A stretch of DNA of 24,016 nucleotides from JBKEDH01 sp047975295 (GTDB lineage Bacteria > Bacteroidota > Bacteroidia > Flavobacteriales > Flavobacteriaceae), in NCBI GenBank assembly GCA_047975295.1, contig JBKEDH010000102.1:1-24016 (forward strand), read 5' to 3'. The notes beneath the pieces were generated by a model, which worked only from the letters and a program-made list of their open reading frames with translations, was not told where the DNA came from and ran no database searches. A program made the position numbers and the translations under genes. Shown one piece after another: positions 15,296-23,944 of this stretch. The first letter of the stretch is position 1. Each line of letters begins with the position of its first letter.

Positions 15296-17128
15296 ATGGC
15301 TGAAAATCAAAAACAAGCAGAGGTTGAAGCAACCGAAGCCGTACAAGTAGAAGCTCCGGTAGTATCGGAAGCTAAAGCAAATCCCGAAAAATTCTTAAAA
15401 GAGTTCAACTGGCACAACTACCAAGAAGGTATCGACGAAGTTGACGAAAAACAGTTACAAGAATTTGAAAAATTAGTAGAAGATAATTTTGTTGACACCT
15501 TAGACGATGAAGTGGTTGAAGGTACCGTGGTACACATTACCGATCGTGATGCCATTATTGATATCAACGCAAAGTCAGAGGGTGTTATTTCCTTAAACGA
15601 ATTCCGTTACAACCCAAATTTAAAAGTTGGTGATAAGGTGGAAGTATTGATTGACGTTCGCGAAGATGCAACAGGTCAATTGGTATTATCGCACCGTAAA
15701 GCCCGTGTAATTAAAGCCTGGGATCGTGTAATAAAAGCCAACGAAACCGGCGAAATTGTAAACGGTTTTGTTAAATGTAGAACTAAAGGTGGTATGATTG
15801 TGGACGTATTTGGTATTGAAGCATTCTTGCCAGGTTCTCAAATCGATGTTAAGCCTATTAGAGATTACGACCAATACGTTAATAAAACTATGGAGTTCAA
15901 GGTTGTTAAAATCAACCACGAATTTAAAAACGTTGTAGTGTCTCACAAAGCACTTATCGAAGCCGATATCGAAGAACAAAAGAAAGAAATTATTAGCCAG
16001 TTGGAAAAAGGACAAGTGCTGGAAGGTGTTGTTAAAAACATTACATCGTACGGTGTGTTTATCGACCTTGGTGGTGTAGATGGATTAATCCATATTACCG
16101 ACCTGTCTTGGTCTAGAATAAACCACCCGAACGAAATAGTTGAGCTTGACCAAAAACTTAATGTTGTAATCCTTGATTTTGATGAAGATAAATCAAGAAT
16201 CCAATTAGGATTAAAACAATTGAGCAAGCACCCATGGGAAGCTCTTGGAGAAGATGTTAAAGTTGGCGATAAAGTAAAAGGCAAAGTAGTGGTTATTGCC
16301 GATTACGGTGCCTTTATTGAAGTTACCGATGGTGTTGAAGGTTTAATCCACGTTTCCGAAATGTCTTGGTCAACCCACTTACGTTCCGCACAGGATTTTG
16401 TATCTGTAGGCGACGAGGTAGAAGCTGTTATTTTAACGCTTGATAGAGAAGATCGTAAAATGTCGCTTGGTATTAAGCAATTAACACCAGACCCATGGAC
16501 CGATATCACTTCTAAATATCCATTAGGTTCCAAACATACCGGTACGGTGCGTAACTTTACCAATTTTGGTGTATTTGTTGAACTGGAAGAAGGTATCGAC
16601 GGATTGATTTATATCTCCGATTTATCTTGGACTAAGAAAATCAAGCATCCAAGTGAGTTCTGTGCTGCTGGCGATAAGTTAGATGTTATTGTTCTTGAAC
16701 TTGATGTTGAAGGACGTAAACTAAGCTTGGGACATAAACAAACTACCGAAAATCCTTGGGATAAATACGAAGAAGAATTTGCTTTAGAGACTGTACATTC
16801 AGGTGAAATAGCCGAAATAGTAGATAAAGGTGCTACCGTTAACTTTAACGACGATATTGTAGCCTTTATTCCTTCGCGCCACCTTGAAAAAGAAGATGGA
16901 AGCAAACTTAAAAAAGGTGAAAAAGCCGATTTTAAGATTATTGAATTCAATAAAGAATTTAAGCGTGTAGTAGCTTCGCATACAGCTATTTTTAAAGCAG
17001 AGGAAATAGCAAACGTTAAAGCTGCTGCTAGAAAAATTGCCGATCAAGCAGCCGAAGCAAAACCAACTTTGGGTGATGCAAACGAAGCTTTACAAGCACT
17101 TAAAGACAAATTAGACGGTAAAAAATAA
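15296..17128 (+). CDS. rpsA: 30S ribosomal protein S1
   Basis: A 610-residue protein with six S1 (OB-fold) RNA-binding repeats at about residues 75-135, 155-220, 240-308, 325-395, 412-482 and 501-564. Repeats 3 to 5 are the most regular (YGVFIDLGGVDGLIHITDLSW, YGAFIEVTDGVEGLIHVSEMSW, FGVFVELEEGIDGLIYISDLSW share the same frame). The first two repeats bind the ribosome in E. coli and the later ones bind mRNA. An acidic N-terminal extension of about 70 residues and a short Ala/Lys-rich tail follow the Bacteroidota pattern. Start AATGGCTGAAAATC lacks a Shine-Dalgarno sequence, as is usual in this phylum. A strong terminator at 17159 ends the unit. Confidence 0.97.
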   Translation: MAENQKQAEVEATEAVQVEAPVVSEAKANPEKFLKEFNWHNYQEGIDEVDEKQLQEFEKLVEDNFVDTLDDEVVEGTVVHITDRDAIIDINAKSEGVISLNEFRYNPNLKVGDKVEVLIDVREDATGQLVLSHRKARVIKAWDRVIKANETGEIVNGFVKCRTKGGMIVDVFGIEAFLPGSQIDVKPIRDYDQYVNKTMEFKVVKINHEFKNVVVSHKALIEADIEEQKKEIISQLEKGQVLEGVVKNITSYGVFIDLGGVDGLIHITDLSWSRINHPNEIVELDQKLNVVILDFDEDKSRIQLGLKQLSKHPWEALGEDVKVGDKVKGKVVVIADYGAFIEVTDGVEGLIHVSEMSWSTHLRSAQDFVSVGDEVEAVILTLDREDRKMSLGIKQLTPDPWTDITSKYPLGSKHTGTVRNFTNFGVFVELEEGIDGLIYISDLSWTKKIKHPSEFCAAGDKLDVIVLELDVEGRKLSLGHKQTTENPWDKYEEEFALETVHSGEIAEIVDKGATVNFNDDIVAFIPSRHLEKEDGSKLKKGEKADFKIIEFNKEFKRVVASHTAIFKAEEIANVKAAARKIADQAAEAKPTLGDANEALQALKDKLDGKK

Positions 17129-17158
17129 GTCTATTTGTAGATTAAGTTTTTTTAATAC

Positions 17159-17193
17159 AAAAAGAGGATGTTGTTTTTCAACATCCTCTTTTT
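17159..17193 (+). terminator. Intrinsic terminator after rpsA
   Basis: AAAAAGAGGATGTTG (17159-17173) and CAACATCCTCTTTTT (17179-17193) form a perfect 15-bp stem with a TTTTT loop and a T-run, 31 bp behind the rpsA stop. The A-run before the stem lets it also work for transcripts arriving from the right, where the esterase gene ends at 17307. Confidence 0.95.
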
Positions 17194-17306
17194 TATATTA
17201 TCAAAGTTTTTTCCGATTGTTGTTGTTGGCAGGTGCTAAAAACTAATAAGGTGTTGTTATTTTAAGATCACCAAGAGCTTTCAACCATTAATTTACAAAA
17301 GGCAGG

Positions 17307-17972
17307 TTATTTGGTCGTTAACCGTTTTTCAAGCCAATTTCTAAACTCATGAAAATTTTGGGGAGCTACACCATGTCCTACAGGAAATTCGGAGTAAATA
17401 TGTTTAATATTCAATACATTTAAAAAAGGTGGTGTTTGCCTTGCCCATTCCACAGGAATTACCTGATCTACACTGCCGTGAGAGCAGTAAAAATCTAAGT
17501 TGGAATAATCTTTTTCGCTAAGGTTATCGGGTAGAATTTCCTTGTTGATATACCCACTTAAAGCAATAATATTTTTAATTTTTTCGGGGTAGCTTAAAGC
17601 CACAGCATAACTTAAAATACTGCCTTGGCTAAAGCCCAAAAGTGTAATATCGTGTTTATTTACGGGATAAGTTTCAATAGCTCGATCAATAAAATCTGCT
17701 ATTAAATCTTTCGATTGTTGGGCTTGTTTGTTATCGTTCCATTTGCCTTGTTCGGCATCAAAATTAATGGCATACCAAGCATTTCCGTAAGGTTGTAAGG
17801 GGTAAGGAGCCCGTACCGAAATAATAAAAAGTTCCTTGGGCAATTCCGAAGCAAACGAAAACAGATCGTTTTCGTCGCTGCCATAACCGTGTAACATAAT
17901 AAGTAATGGTGCCTGTTCCTTTAGACAGGATGCTCTTATTACGTGATAGAGAGGAAGTGGTGTATTTGCCAT
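17307..17972 (-). CDS. Alpha/beta hydrolase, phospholipase/carboxylesterase type
   Basis: A 221-residue cytoplasmic serine hydrolase. It has the oxyanion strand LLIMLHGYGSDENDLF (residues 23-38), the nucleophile elbow GFSQGS with Ser115, Asp169 in HGSVDQVIP and His200 in VGHGV, a complete Ser-Asp-His triad. Size and motif spacing match the esterase/phospholipase family of acyl-protein thioesterase-like enzymes; the natural substrate is unknown. It has no signal peptide. It is the last gene of the - strand operon that begins with the BatA-like gene, starting two bases after the small membrane protein gene. Its 3' end faces rpsA, with the rpsA terminator 113 bp beyond. Confidence 0.9.
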   Translation of the reverse strand: MANTPLPLYHVIRASCLKEQAPLLIMLHGYGSDENDLFSFASELPKELFIISVRAPYPLQPYGNAWYAINFDAEQGKWNDNKQAQQSKDLIADFIDRAIETYPVNKHDITLLGFSQGSILSYAVALSYPEKIKNIIALSGYINKEILPDNLSEKDYSNLDFYCSHGSVDQVIPVEWARQTPPFLNVLNIKHIYSEFPVGHGVAPQNFHEFRNWLEKRLTTK

Positions 17973-17974
17973 GG

Positions 17975-18307
17975 CTATTTTCCGAGGTTAGCAAAAAGTT
18001 TTTGGTAAAGGTTGCCAATTAATGGAACAGTTTGTGCTTTTTTGCCTATAGCATTGGCAAAACCATAAATAAACAGGATGGCAAAAAACAAATAAAAGCC
18101 CGATGTAACCATCCAGCTATTAAAATAGCCTATAAAATATCCCAGTAGGAAGAAAGAGAGCCAAAGTCCGAGTGCTTGCCTGATATGAAATGCGGCAAAG
18201 CTACTTTTGTTTTCGTTGTTAAGAAAATAAGCGATAATAGTACCAAAAACGGTTATATAACTAATAATAGCATTTTTATGCCCTTTTTCTATATCTTGCT
18301 GTGTCAT
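17975..18307 (-). CDS. Small membrane protein, DUF4870/Tic20-like
   Basis: A 110-residue protein with about three to four hydrophobic helices and the segment SSFAAFHIRQALGLWLS, which is typical of DUF4870/Tic20-like proteins (the FH-RQ-L motif). Family members sit in the cytoplasmic membrane; plant Tic20 takes part in chloroplast protein import, but bacterial function is not established. The gene lies inside the operon, starting 4 bp after the dihydroorotase-like gene and ending 2 bp before the esterase gene, which suggests translation coupled to both. Confidence 0.8.
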   Translation of the reverse strand: MTQQDIEKGHKNAIISYITVFGTIIAYFLNNENKSSFAAFHIRQALGLWLSFFLLGYFIGYFNSWMVTSGFYLFFAILFIYGFANAIGKKAQTVPLIGNLYQKLFANLGK

Positions 18308-18311
18308 TTTG

Positions 18312-19568
18312 TTACTGTTTTAAAACCATTTTGTTATTGGCAATAATACCGTAAACATGGCCTTTTAAGGTTTCGTTTTCGAAAATACTGTTTTTAGATT
18401 TGGAAATAATATGCCCAAGAGTAAACGTATATGCTTTATCGGGATTAAAAAGTGTTATATCGGCTTTGTTTCCCGTGTTTATAGAATGTTTTTCAATACA
18501 AAATCTGTCTTTGCCACCTGTTAAAATAGCAATAGTTTTTTTTAAGGTAAACCGTTTTTGTAATGCACCAAAAGCACTTTCCAAGCCAATGGTACCGTAT
18601 GCGGCATGATCGAATTCAACTTTCTTCTGTTCGATATCGATTGGGTTATGGTCGCTTGTTACCATGTCGATAACACCGTCTTTTACACCTTCAATTAAAG
18701 CATCTGCATCGGTTTGCGTACGTAAAGGAGGCAGTACTTTAAAACGCGTATCGAAATCGTTTAAAACACTATCGTTAAAGTATAAATTGTGTATGGCAAC
18801 ACTACAGCTTACATCTAAATGTTTCTGTTTGGCCTCACGTATCAATGCTACCGATTTTGCAGTAGAAATAGTTGGGATGTGCAATTTACCTCCAGTATAT
18901 TCCAGTAAAAACAAATCGCGGGCTATTTGCAGTTCTTCGGCAAGTGCAGGAATACCTTTAAGGCCCAAGGAGGTGCTGGTTATATTTTCGTTCATGACAC
19001 CATGACCAACAACTTTGTTTTCTTGTGGAAACGAAAACACCAAACCATTAAAATTACCTGCATACTGTAAGGCGATCTTTAATAGATTAGGATTGGAAAC
19101 AGGTTTCATATAATCGTAAAATCCAATGGCACCAGCCGAATGCATATCGTAAAGTTCTGCCAAATCCTTACTTTCGCTACTAGAAGTTAAAGCTCCTATC
19201 GGTAGGATATTGACAGCGTGATTGTTGGATTTTGCCTTGACAAAAATAATATCCGATTTACAATCCAAAACCGGATTGGTATTAGGGTTTAAGCCTACAT
19301 TTGTAAAACCGGATAATGCCGCTGTTTGTAGGCCATTGTGTATAGTTTCACGGTCTTCAAAGCCGGGCTCGCCAAAACTTACGCTACTATCAAACCAGCC
19401 TTGCGAAACATGAAGGTTCTCTAAAGCTATTTCTGGGTAATTATTTGGGTTTTTTAAGTTTTTACCTATTTTGGAAATACTGCCATGTTCTATCAAGATA
19501 TCCTGAATGGTATTGTGAAATTCACTTTCAGAATCTATTATAGTGGCTGATTTTAGAAGTATGTTCAT
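18312..19568 (-). CDS. Dihydroorotase-like amidohydrolase lacking the metal-binding HxH
   Basis: A 418-residue amidohydrolase-fold protein of the dihydroorotase (PyrC, class I) type. Family blocks remain: GWFDSSVSFGEPGFEDRE, NVGLNPNTNPV, TSDHNPID and the C-terminal NKADITLFNPDKAYTF. The place of the usual DxHxHxRxPG is DSSVSFGEPG, so both metal histidines are serines (Ser62, Ser64) and the substrate arginine is Gly66. The later HxxH-type site reads LHIPTIST, retaining one histidine. It thus resembles the noncatalytic PyrC-prime known as a partner of aspartate transcarbamoylase in Pseudomonas. In reference annotations it may simply be called dihydroorotase. Its ATG overlaps the BatA-like stop codon by 4 bp (ATGA), so it is translationally coupled. 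Confidence 0.85.
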   Translation of the reverse strand: MNILLKSATIIDSESEFHNTIQDILIEHGSISKIGKNLKNPNNYPEIALENLHVSQGWFDSSVSFGEPGFEDRETIHNGLQTAALSGFTNVGLNPNTNPVLDCKSDIIFVKAKSNNHAVNILPIGALTSSSESKDLAELYDMHSAGAIGFYDYMKPVSNPNLLKIALQYAGNFNGLVFSFPQENKVVGHGVMNENITSTSLGLKGIPALAEELQIARDLFLLEYTGGKLHIPTISTAKSVALIREAKQKHLDVSCSVAIHNLYFNDSVLNDFDTRFKVLPPLRTQTDADALIEGVKDGVIDMVTSDHNPIDIEQKKVEFDHAAYGTIGLESAFGALQKRFTLKKTIAILTGGKDRFCIEKHSINTGNKADITLFNPDKAYTFTLGHIISKSKNSIFENETLKGHVYGIIANNKMVLKQ

Positions 19569-21487
19569 TTAAAATATTTTAAGATGAGCATTTCGGTAAC
19601 TAATAATACTAATGCAAAAATAACAAACCATTTCCACAAGGCATTAACTTTTGTGTTACTTTTTATGCTGTCGAAAGTTTGCGCAACCGATTCGCTTATT
19701 TTAATGTTTTTAAATTCAGAAAGTGGAATATAAGCCAAAGTACTTTCGTTTCTGTCGTAATTGTAACTTATGTTTTTAATGTTCCCTGTTTTGTCTTTTA
19801 TAGTATAAATTCCCGAAATATTAGGTGTTTCTAAAGTATTTACAACAACTTTATTTTTAAAGTATTGTTGTTTGGGTATTAGGTTTTCGGTGCCATTGCT
19901 TAACGTTATAATATCGTCTTGTTGAAGGGAAACTTCAACATCGAAAGTATTTTTTTTGCCTATGGTGTAATACAGCTTAGGATTTTTTAGACTGAATTTC
20001 CCAATATTATATAGTGTAGGAACAATTAAGGGAGCATTTTTAAAATTGGAATTTTTGTCGTTAAGCGCCGCACTAAAAACAAAAGTGCCATTGTGTTGTA
20101 CCAAAAATGGTTTTCCGTCTTCAAACGACAAAGCAGCATTGCCCATTTTGTCTAAGCTATAAAAATTATTGACTTTTGGATATTGAAAATTGGAAATTTG
20201 TTTTTCGAACACGCCATTACTGTACAATGGGTGCGTATAATTAATTTTTGTTATAAATTTTTCAGCCTTTATGGGGGCATTTATATTGATACTATAATAC
20301 GAAAGAAGCGAATTGTAACTCTCTGTATTCGAATTTTCATGTGGAACTACGACCATACCACCACCATTGTTGGTAAACTGTTTTAGGGCGACCGCCAATG
20401 TAGTGGGAATATCGGTTAATTCGTTTAAAATGATTAGGTTTTGTTTTTCGATGGTATTGTAGTCCAATTGTTTTAAAGATGATGATAAAAAGTTAAATTC
20501 ATCGGTAGTATAAATGCGTTTTAAAAAGGAAATATCGGTATCGCTTATTACCAACACATTTATTTTTGGAGCTTTGTTGATATTGAAAAACAAATCATTA
20601 TCGTACAGGAGCTGATTATCGGTAATACTTATTTTTCCGTTGATGATTTTATCTGTTGGAAGCGAAAAATCTACAGTTATGGTTTTGTCCATATCAACCG
20701 AGGTTTTGGCTATTAAGGTATCGTTGTTAAACAACGAAACGGGAAGATTTCCAATAGATTTTCCACTATAGTCCAATTTAACGGATAGTGTTATGGCAGA
20801 AGCATTTTTATTAGATATAAAAGCACTATCTATACTCACATTGTTAGTGTTAACGGGCTTTAGCTTAACCAAGTGTAAGGTTGTTAACGAATCTGCCATT
20901 ATGTTGAAATTGTCATTTTGTTGTTGGAAATCTGAAATAAACACCAGATTTTTTAAAATATGTTTCCCTTTGCTAAACAACATATTGCTTTTTAATAATG
21001 CCGCTTTATTAGATAGTGTGTTGGCGGTATAATCCAACTCAAGAAGTGTATTGTTAAGTACTTTTGTAGTGGTATTTTTATAGGTATTGTTATTGGTTAA
21101 TAGCGTTATATTTTCGTTTTCGGGCACATGGCTTATTAAATCTTGTATGGCTCGCTTTAAAAGTTCGCCCGTATCACCTTTGGCCTGCATGCTAAACGAA
21201 TTGTCTAAATAAATAACCGTTTCCTTTTTGGAGTTCAGTATGTTGTGGTTGGCGGTGTACGGTTGTGCAAAAGCCAAGATTATGGCAGTAAAAAGCAAAA
21301 GTCTTACAGTAAGGATAAGCCACTTTTTTATTTGAGAACTTTTACGTGTTTGCAAAGTGACTTTCTTTAAAAAATCGACATTGGTAAACGCTATTTTTTT
21401 AAACTTCCGTAGTTGGAACAAATGGACAATAATGGGAATAAGCAGTAAAAATAAGGCGTAAAGAAATTCTGGATGTTTAAACTGCAT
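19565..21487 (-). CDS. BatA domain/VWA-type membrane protein
   Basis: A 640-residue membrane protein whose start MQFKHPEFLYALFLLLIPII is the signature of the BatA (aerotolerance regulator N-terminal) domain. It has two membrane helices near residues 8-25 and 57-75. A periplasmic von Willebrand A-like domain follows with a MIDAS start YLDNSFSM (Asp95, Ser97, Ser99). A long beta-rich region comes next, and a final membrane helix (about 620-636, WFVIFALVLLVTEMLIL) ends at KYFK. In Bacteroides the Bat proteins affect oxygen tolerance; the biochemical role is not established. It heads the operon with the dihydroorotase-like, Tic20-like and esterase genes and has a promoter box at 21511-21504. Confidence 0.87.
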   Translation of the reverse strand: MQFKHPEFLYALFLLLIPIIVHLFQLRKFKKIAFTNVDFLKKVTLQTRKSSQIKKWLILTVRLLLFTAIILAFAQPYTANHNILNSKKETVIYLDNSFSMQAKGDTGELLKRAIQDLISHVPENENITLLTNNNTYKNTTTKVLNNTLLELDYTANTLSNKAALLKSNMLFSKGKHILKNLVFISDFQQQNDNFNIMADSLTTLHLVKLKPVNTNNVSIDSAFISNKNASAITLSVKLDYSGKSIGNLPVSLFNNDTLIAKTSVDMDKTITVDFSLPTDKIINGKISITDNQLLYDNDLFFNINKAPKINVLVISDTDISFLKRIYTTDEFNFLSSSLKQLDYNTIEKQNLIILNELTDIPTTLAVALKQFTNNGGGMVVVPHENSNTESYNSLLSYYSININAPIKAEKFITKINYTHPLYSNGVFEKQISNFQYPKVNNFYSLDKMGNAALSFEDGKPFLVQHNGTFVFSAALNDKNSNFKNAPLIVPTLYNIGKFSLKNPKLYYTIGKKNTFDVEVSLQQDDIITLSNGTENLIPKQQYFKNKVVVNTLETPNISGIYTIKDKTGNIKNISYNYDRNESTLAYIPLSEFKNIKISESVAQTFDSIKSNTKVNALWKWFVIFALVLLVTEMLILKYFK

Positions 21488-21503
21488 TCATGGAAAAGTT
21501 TGT

Positions 21504-21511
21504 CAAATATA
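21504..21511 (-). promoter_or_regulatory. Promoter -7 box TATATTTG for the BatA operon
   Basis: On the - strand TATATTTG matches TAnnTTTG exactly, with a TTG 20 bp upstream as a possible -33 box. It lies about 16 nt before the ATG, implying a very short leader. Confidence 0.5.
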
Positions 21512-21592
21512 ACAATTCAATTAACAAAGCACAATTATCGACAAATATTCCAACCTAAAATGCGTTTATATTTAAACTAAAGTGAATCTTTT

Positions 21593-22600
21593 TTAGCAAA
21601 AGAAAAAATAATCGTGAGCAGCTTTCATATTCCGAGTTTTAAAATACGCTTTAATATCTTTCTGGGCTTTTGGATTGGCAACGGTCACTATACTTTGGGC
21701 ATTGTTAATTTGGTTTAAAAAAGCAATAGGCTGTAATGTTTGGTTGTAAATACTTTTTCCTATTTTTTTTGGGTTATCGCAAATCCAATAAAACGGTATA
21801 TTTTGTTTTACCAGAATCTTGGCTATGGTCTTGCCTTTAAAACCGGCACCCCAAACTACTAATGGGCGAGAGTTGTTAAAATCCAACTCCAAAAAGTAGT
21901 GCAGTTTAATATCCAAGAAAGTATTTTCGGCATAATTGTCGTGTGTACGGGAAGTGCGTGTTTGGTAATCTCGCCAATAATGCAGGATAATATTGCAAGG
22001 TATAATTTTAAAGTGGTATTTGTAAAACCGGAACGTTAAATCGTAATCTTCGGGATAACGGTTTGGGTTAAAGGCATTGGCAGTAATTAAATCGTTGCGG
22101 TGCAACATCCAACAAGGAGATGCGATAACACATTCTTTATAGATCTCGGAATAATTGTTTCCTGTTCGAGTCAATGCGTTTAACCAATCTTCGTATTTTT
22201 TATAGCCATCGCTAATGCCTTTATCCGAAAAATAGGCAACCAATCCTGTAGCAACGTGTCCCTTACCATTTTGTAGAAGATTTTTAAGTAAAATCTCAAG
22301 CTTATATTCGGGCATGATATCATCGCTGTCCATTCGGGTAATATAATTGCCATTACTCGATTTAAAGGCCAAACGCAGCGCATCGATAATACCGTTTCCT
22401 TTATTTTTAAGCAGTTTTATTCGCTTGTCCTTTTTTGTGTAAGCGTAAACAATATCAAAGCTACCATCGGTCGAGCCATCATCCACGATAATAAGTTCCC
22501 AATTGGTGTAGGTTTGATTTACAATCGAAATGATACAATCCTCGATAAATACTTCGGTATTTTTAAAGGGCGTTAAAATACTAACTAATGGTTCTTGCAT
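21593..22600 (-). CDS. Family 2 glycosyltransferase with C-terminal nucleotide-fold tail
   Basis: A 335-residue protein. The GT-A domain begins PLVSILTPFKN and has the nucleotide-sugar motifs IIVDDGSTD (Asp40-Asp41) and RMDSDD (Asp91-Asp94), with YPEDYDL (Glu184-Asp185) as the likely acceptor-side acid motif. From residue 245 a second part starts, LVVWGAGFKGKTIAKIL, a Rossmann-like strand-loop-helix with GxGxxG spacing (Gly251-Gly256) and a following ICDNP. This part is not needed for the transferase itself. Donor and acceptor are unknown; a role in surface polysaccharide is likely from the family. I choose ATG 22600 because the TTG at 22633 adds only 11 residues and the domain begins right after 22600. 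It is monocistronic in view, running toward the BatA operon. Confidence 0.88.
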   Translation of the reverse strand: MQEPLVSILTPFKNTEVFIEDCIISIVNQTYTNWELIIVDDGSTDGSFDIVYAYTKKDKRIKLLKNKGNGIIDALRLAFKSSNGNYITRMDSDDIMPEYKLEILLKNLLQNGKGHVATGLVAYFSDKGISDGYKKYEDWLNALTRTGNNYSEIYKECVIASPCWMLHRNDLITANAFNPNRYPEDYDLTFRFYKYHFKIIPCNIILHYWRDYQTRTSRTHDNYAENTFLDIKLHYFLELDFNNSRPLVVWGAGFKGKTIAKILVKQNIPFYWICDNPKKIGKSIYNQTLQPIAFLNQINNAQSIVTVANPKAQKDIKAYFKTRNMKAAHDYFFFC

Positions 22601-22711
22601 AGAGCGAATATACACAAAACCTCTTTTTAACAAAACCTTAAGAAGTTAATGTGTAACATAGAGGTACTTTCGGGAACAAATTGAGAAATAATAACTAAAA
22701 ACTATAATTTA

Positions 22712-23944
22712 ATGAATTCTAAACCTATAGCTGCACTATTTGCCGGTATTTTATTAATGGGATGTAGTGGAACCAAAGGAGCCGAAAATGATTTGGCGAC
22801 CAGTTTACCCATTCAGACTACCGTTAATTTAACAAAAGTAGAAAATGATAAAGTACCGGTTACTATAAATCCGGGCCGTTTTACTAGTGAAACCGTAACA
22901 TATAGGCTTCCAAAAGTGGTACAGGGAACATATTCTGTTAGTGATTTTGGTAAGTACATAGATAACATAAAAGCTTTCGATTACAAAGGCAACGAAATGC
23001 CGGTAGAAAAACTAGATACCAATTCGTGGACTATTGCCAATGCCACGCAATTGGATAAAATAACCTATTTGGTTAACGACACTTTCGATATGGAAGAAGT
23101 TGGCGGTATTGGTGGCGAACAGCCGTTTTCGCCTGCAGGAACCAATATAGAACCTACCAATTATGTGTTAAATCTACACGGTTTTATTGGATATTTCGAT
23201 TCACTAAAAAACAATCAATATAAATTAGATGTTTTATCGCCATCGGAATTTGTGCGTACTTCTGCCCTACAAAATGTAAGTACCAAGACCGAAAACGGAG
23301 TAACCACGACCAGTTATTATGCACCACGTTATTTTGATATAACCGACAACCCTATGTTTTTTGGTAATTTAACCGTTGAAGAATTTATGGTGGGCAACAT
23401 TAAAATTGTATTAAGTGTTTATTCACCAAACAAGGTACATTCGGCACAATCTTTAAAAGAGACCATTTATAGAATGATGCAGGCACAAAAGAAATTTATG
23501 GGCGATATCGATACTACTCCAAGATACGATATCTATTTATATCTTTCGGACGATAAGGACGATGCTCCCAAAGGCTTTGGTGCATTGGAACATCATACAT
23601 CAACTGTTGTGGTAATGCCCGAAAATATACCCGAAGAGGCCTTAGCAGAAAGTATGACCGATGTGGTATCACACGAATTTTTCCATATCGTAACACCGCT
23701 AAGCGTACACTCCGAAGATGTTCACTATTTTGATTATAACACTCCAACGTTTTCAAAACATTTATGGATGTATGAAGGTGTTACCGAGTATTTTGCCACT
23801 TTATTTCAAGTAAACCAAGATTTGGTAGATGAAACGGCTTTCTACCATAAATTGCAGGCTAAAATGATGGTAGCAGGCTCTATGGACGATACCATGAGCT
23901 TAACCGTAATGAGCGAAAATAATTTGGACGAGACATACAAGTAG
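22712..23944 (+). CDS. M61-type lipoprotein metallopeptidase, cut short by an in-frame TAG
   Basis: A 410-residue reading frame with a lipoprotein signal (hydrophobic stretch ending LLMGC, lipid on Cys18), so it is probably anchored in the envelope. After a beta-rich N-terminal part (about 35-225) comes a zinc peptidase core with HEFFH (321-325) and the third ligand in LWMYEGVTEYFA (Glu355), as in M61 glycyl aminopeptidase-like enzymes. The frame stops at TAG 23942-23944 just after the core, at the segment SENNLDETYK that in the family continues with QYY-VY and a LIG-CIDI helix. Such a helix follows in the same frame to the window end. Full M61 proteins are about 600 residues with a PDZ-like end, so this copy is truncated, a pseudogene, or holds a sequencing error. 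Confidence 0.82.
   Translation: MNSKPIAALFAGILLMGCSGTKGAENDLATSLPIQTTVNLTKVENDKVPVTINPGRFTSETVTYRLPKVVQGTYSVSDFGKYIDNIKAFDYKGNEMPVEKLDTNSWTIANATQLDKITYLVNDTFDMEEVGGIGGEQPFSPAGTNIEPTNYVLNLHGFIGYFDSLKNNQYKLDVLSPSEFVRTSALQNVSTKTENGVTTTSYYAPRYFDITDNPMFFGNLTVEEFMVGNIKIVLSVYSPNKVHSAQSLKETIYRMMQAQKKFMGDIDTTPRYDIYLYLSDDKDDAPKGFGALEHHTSTVVVMPENIPEEALAESMTDVVSHEFFHIVTPLSVHSEDVHYFDYNTPTFSKHLWMYEGVTEYFATLFQVNQDLVDETAFYHKLQAKMMVAGSMDDTMSLTVMSENNLDETYK

Noticed and set aside
22601..22633. TTG start for the glycosyltransferase
   Set aside because: The family domain begins right after the ATG at 22600; the extra 11 residues have no family match.
22665..22672. TACTTTCG as promoter of the M61 gene
   Set aside because: One mismatch to TAnnTTTG and no upstream TTTG at the right distance; too weak to list.
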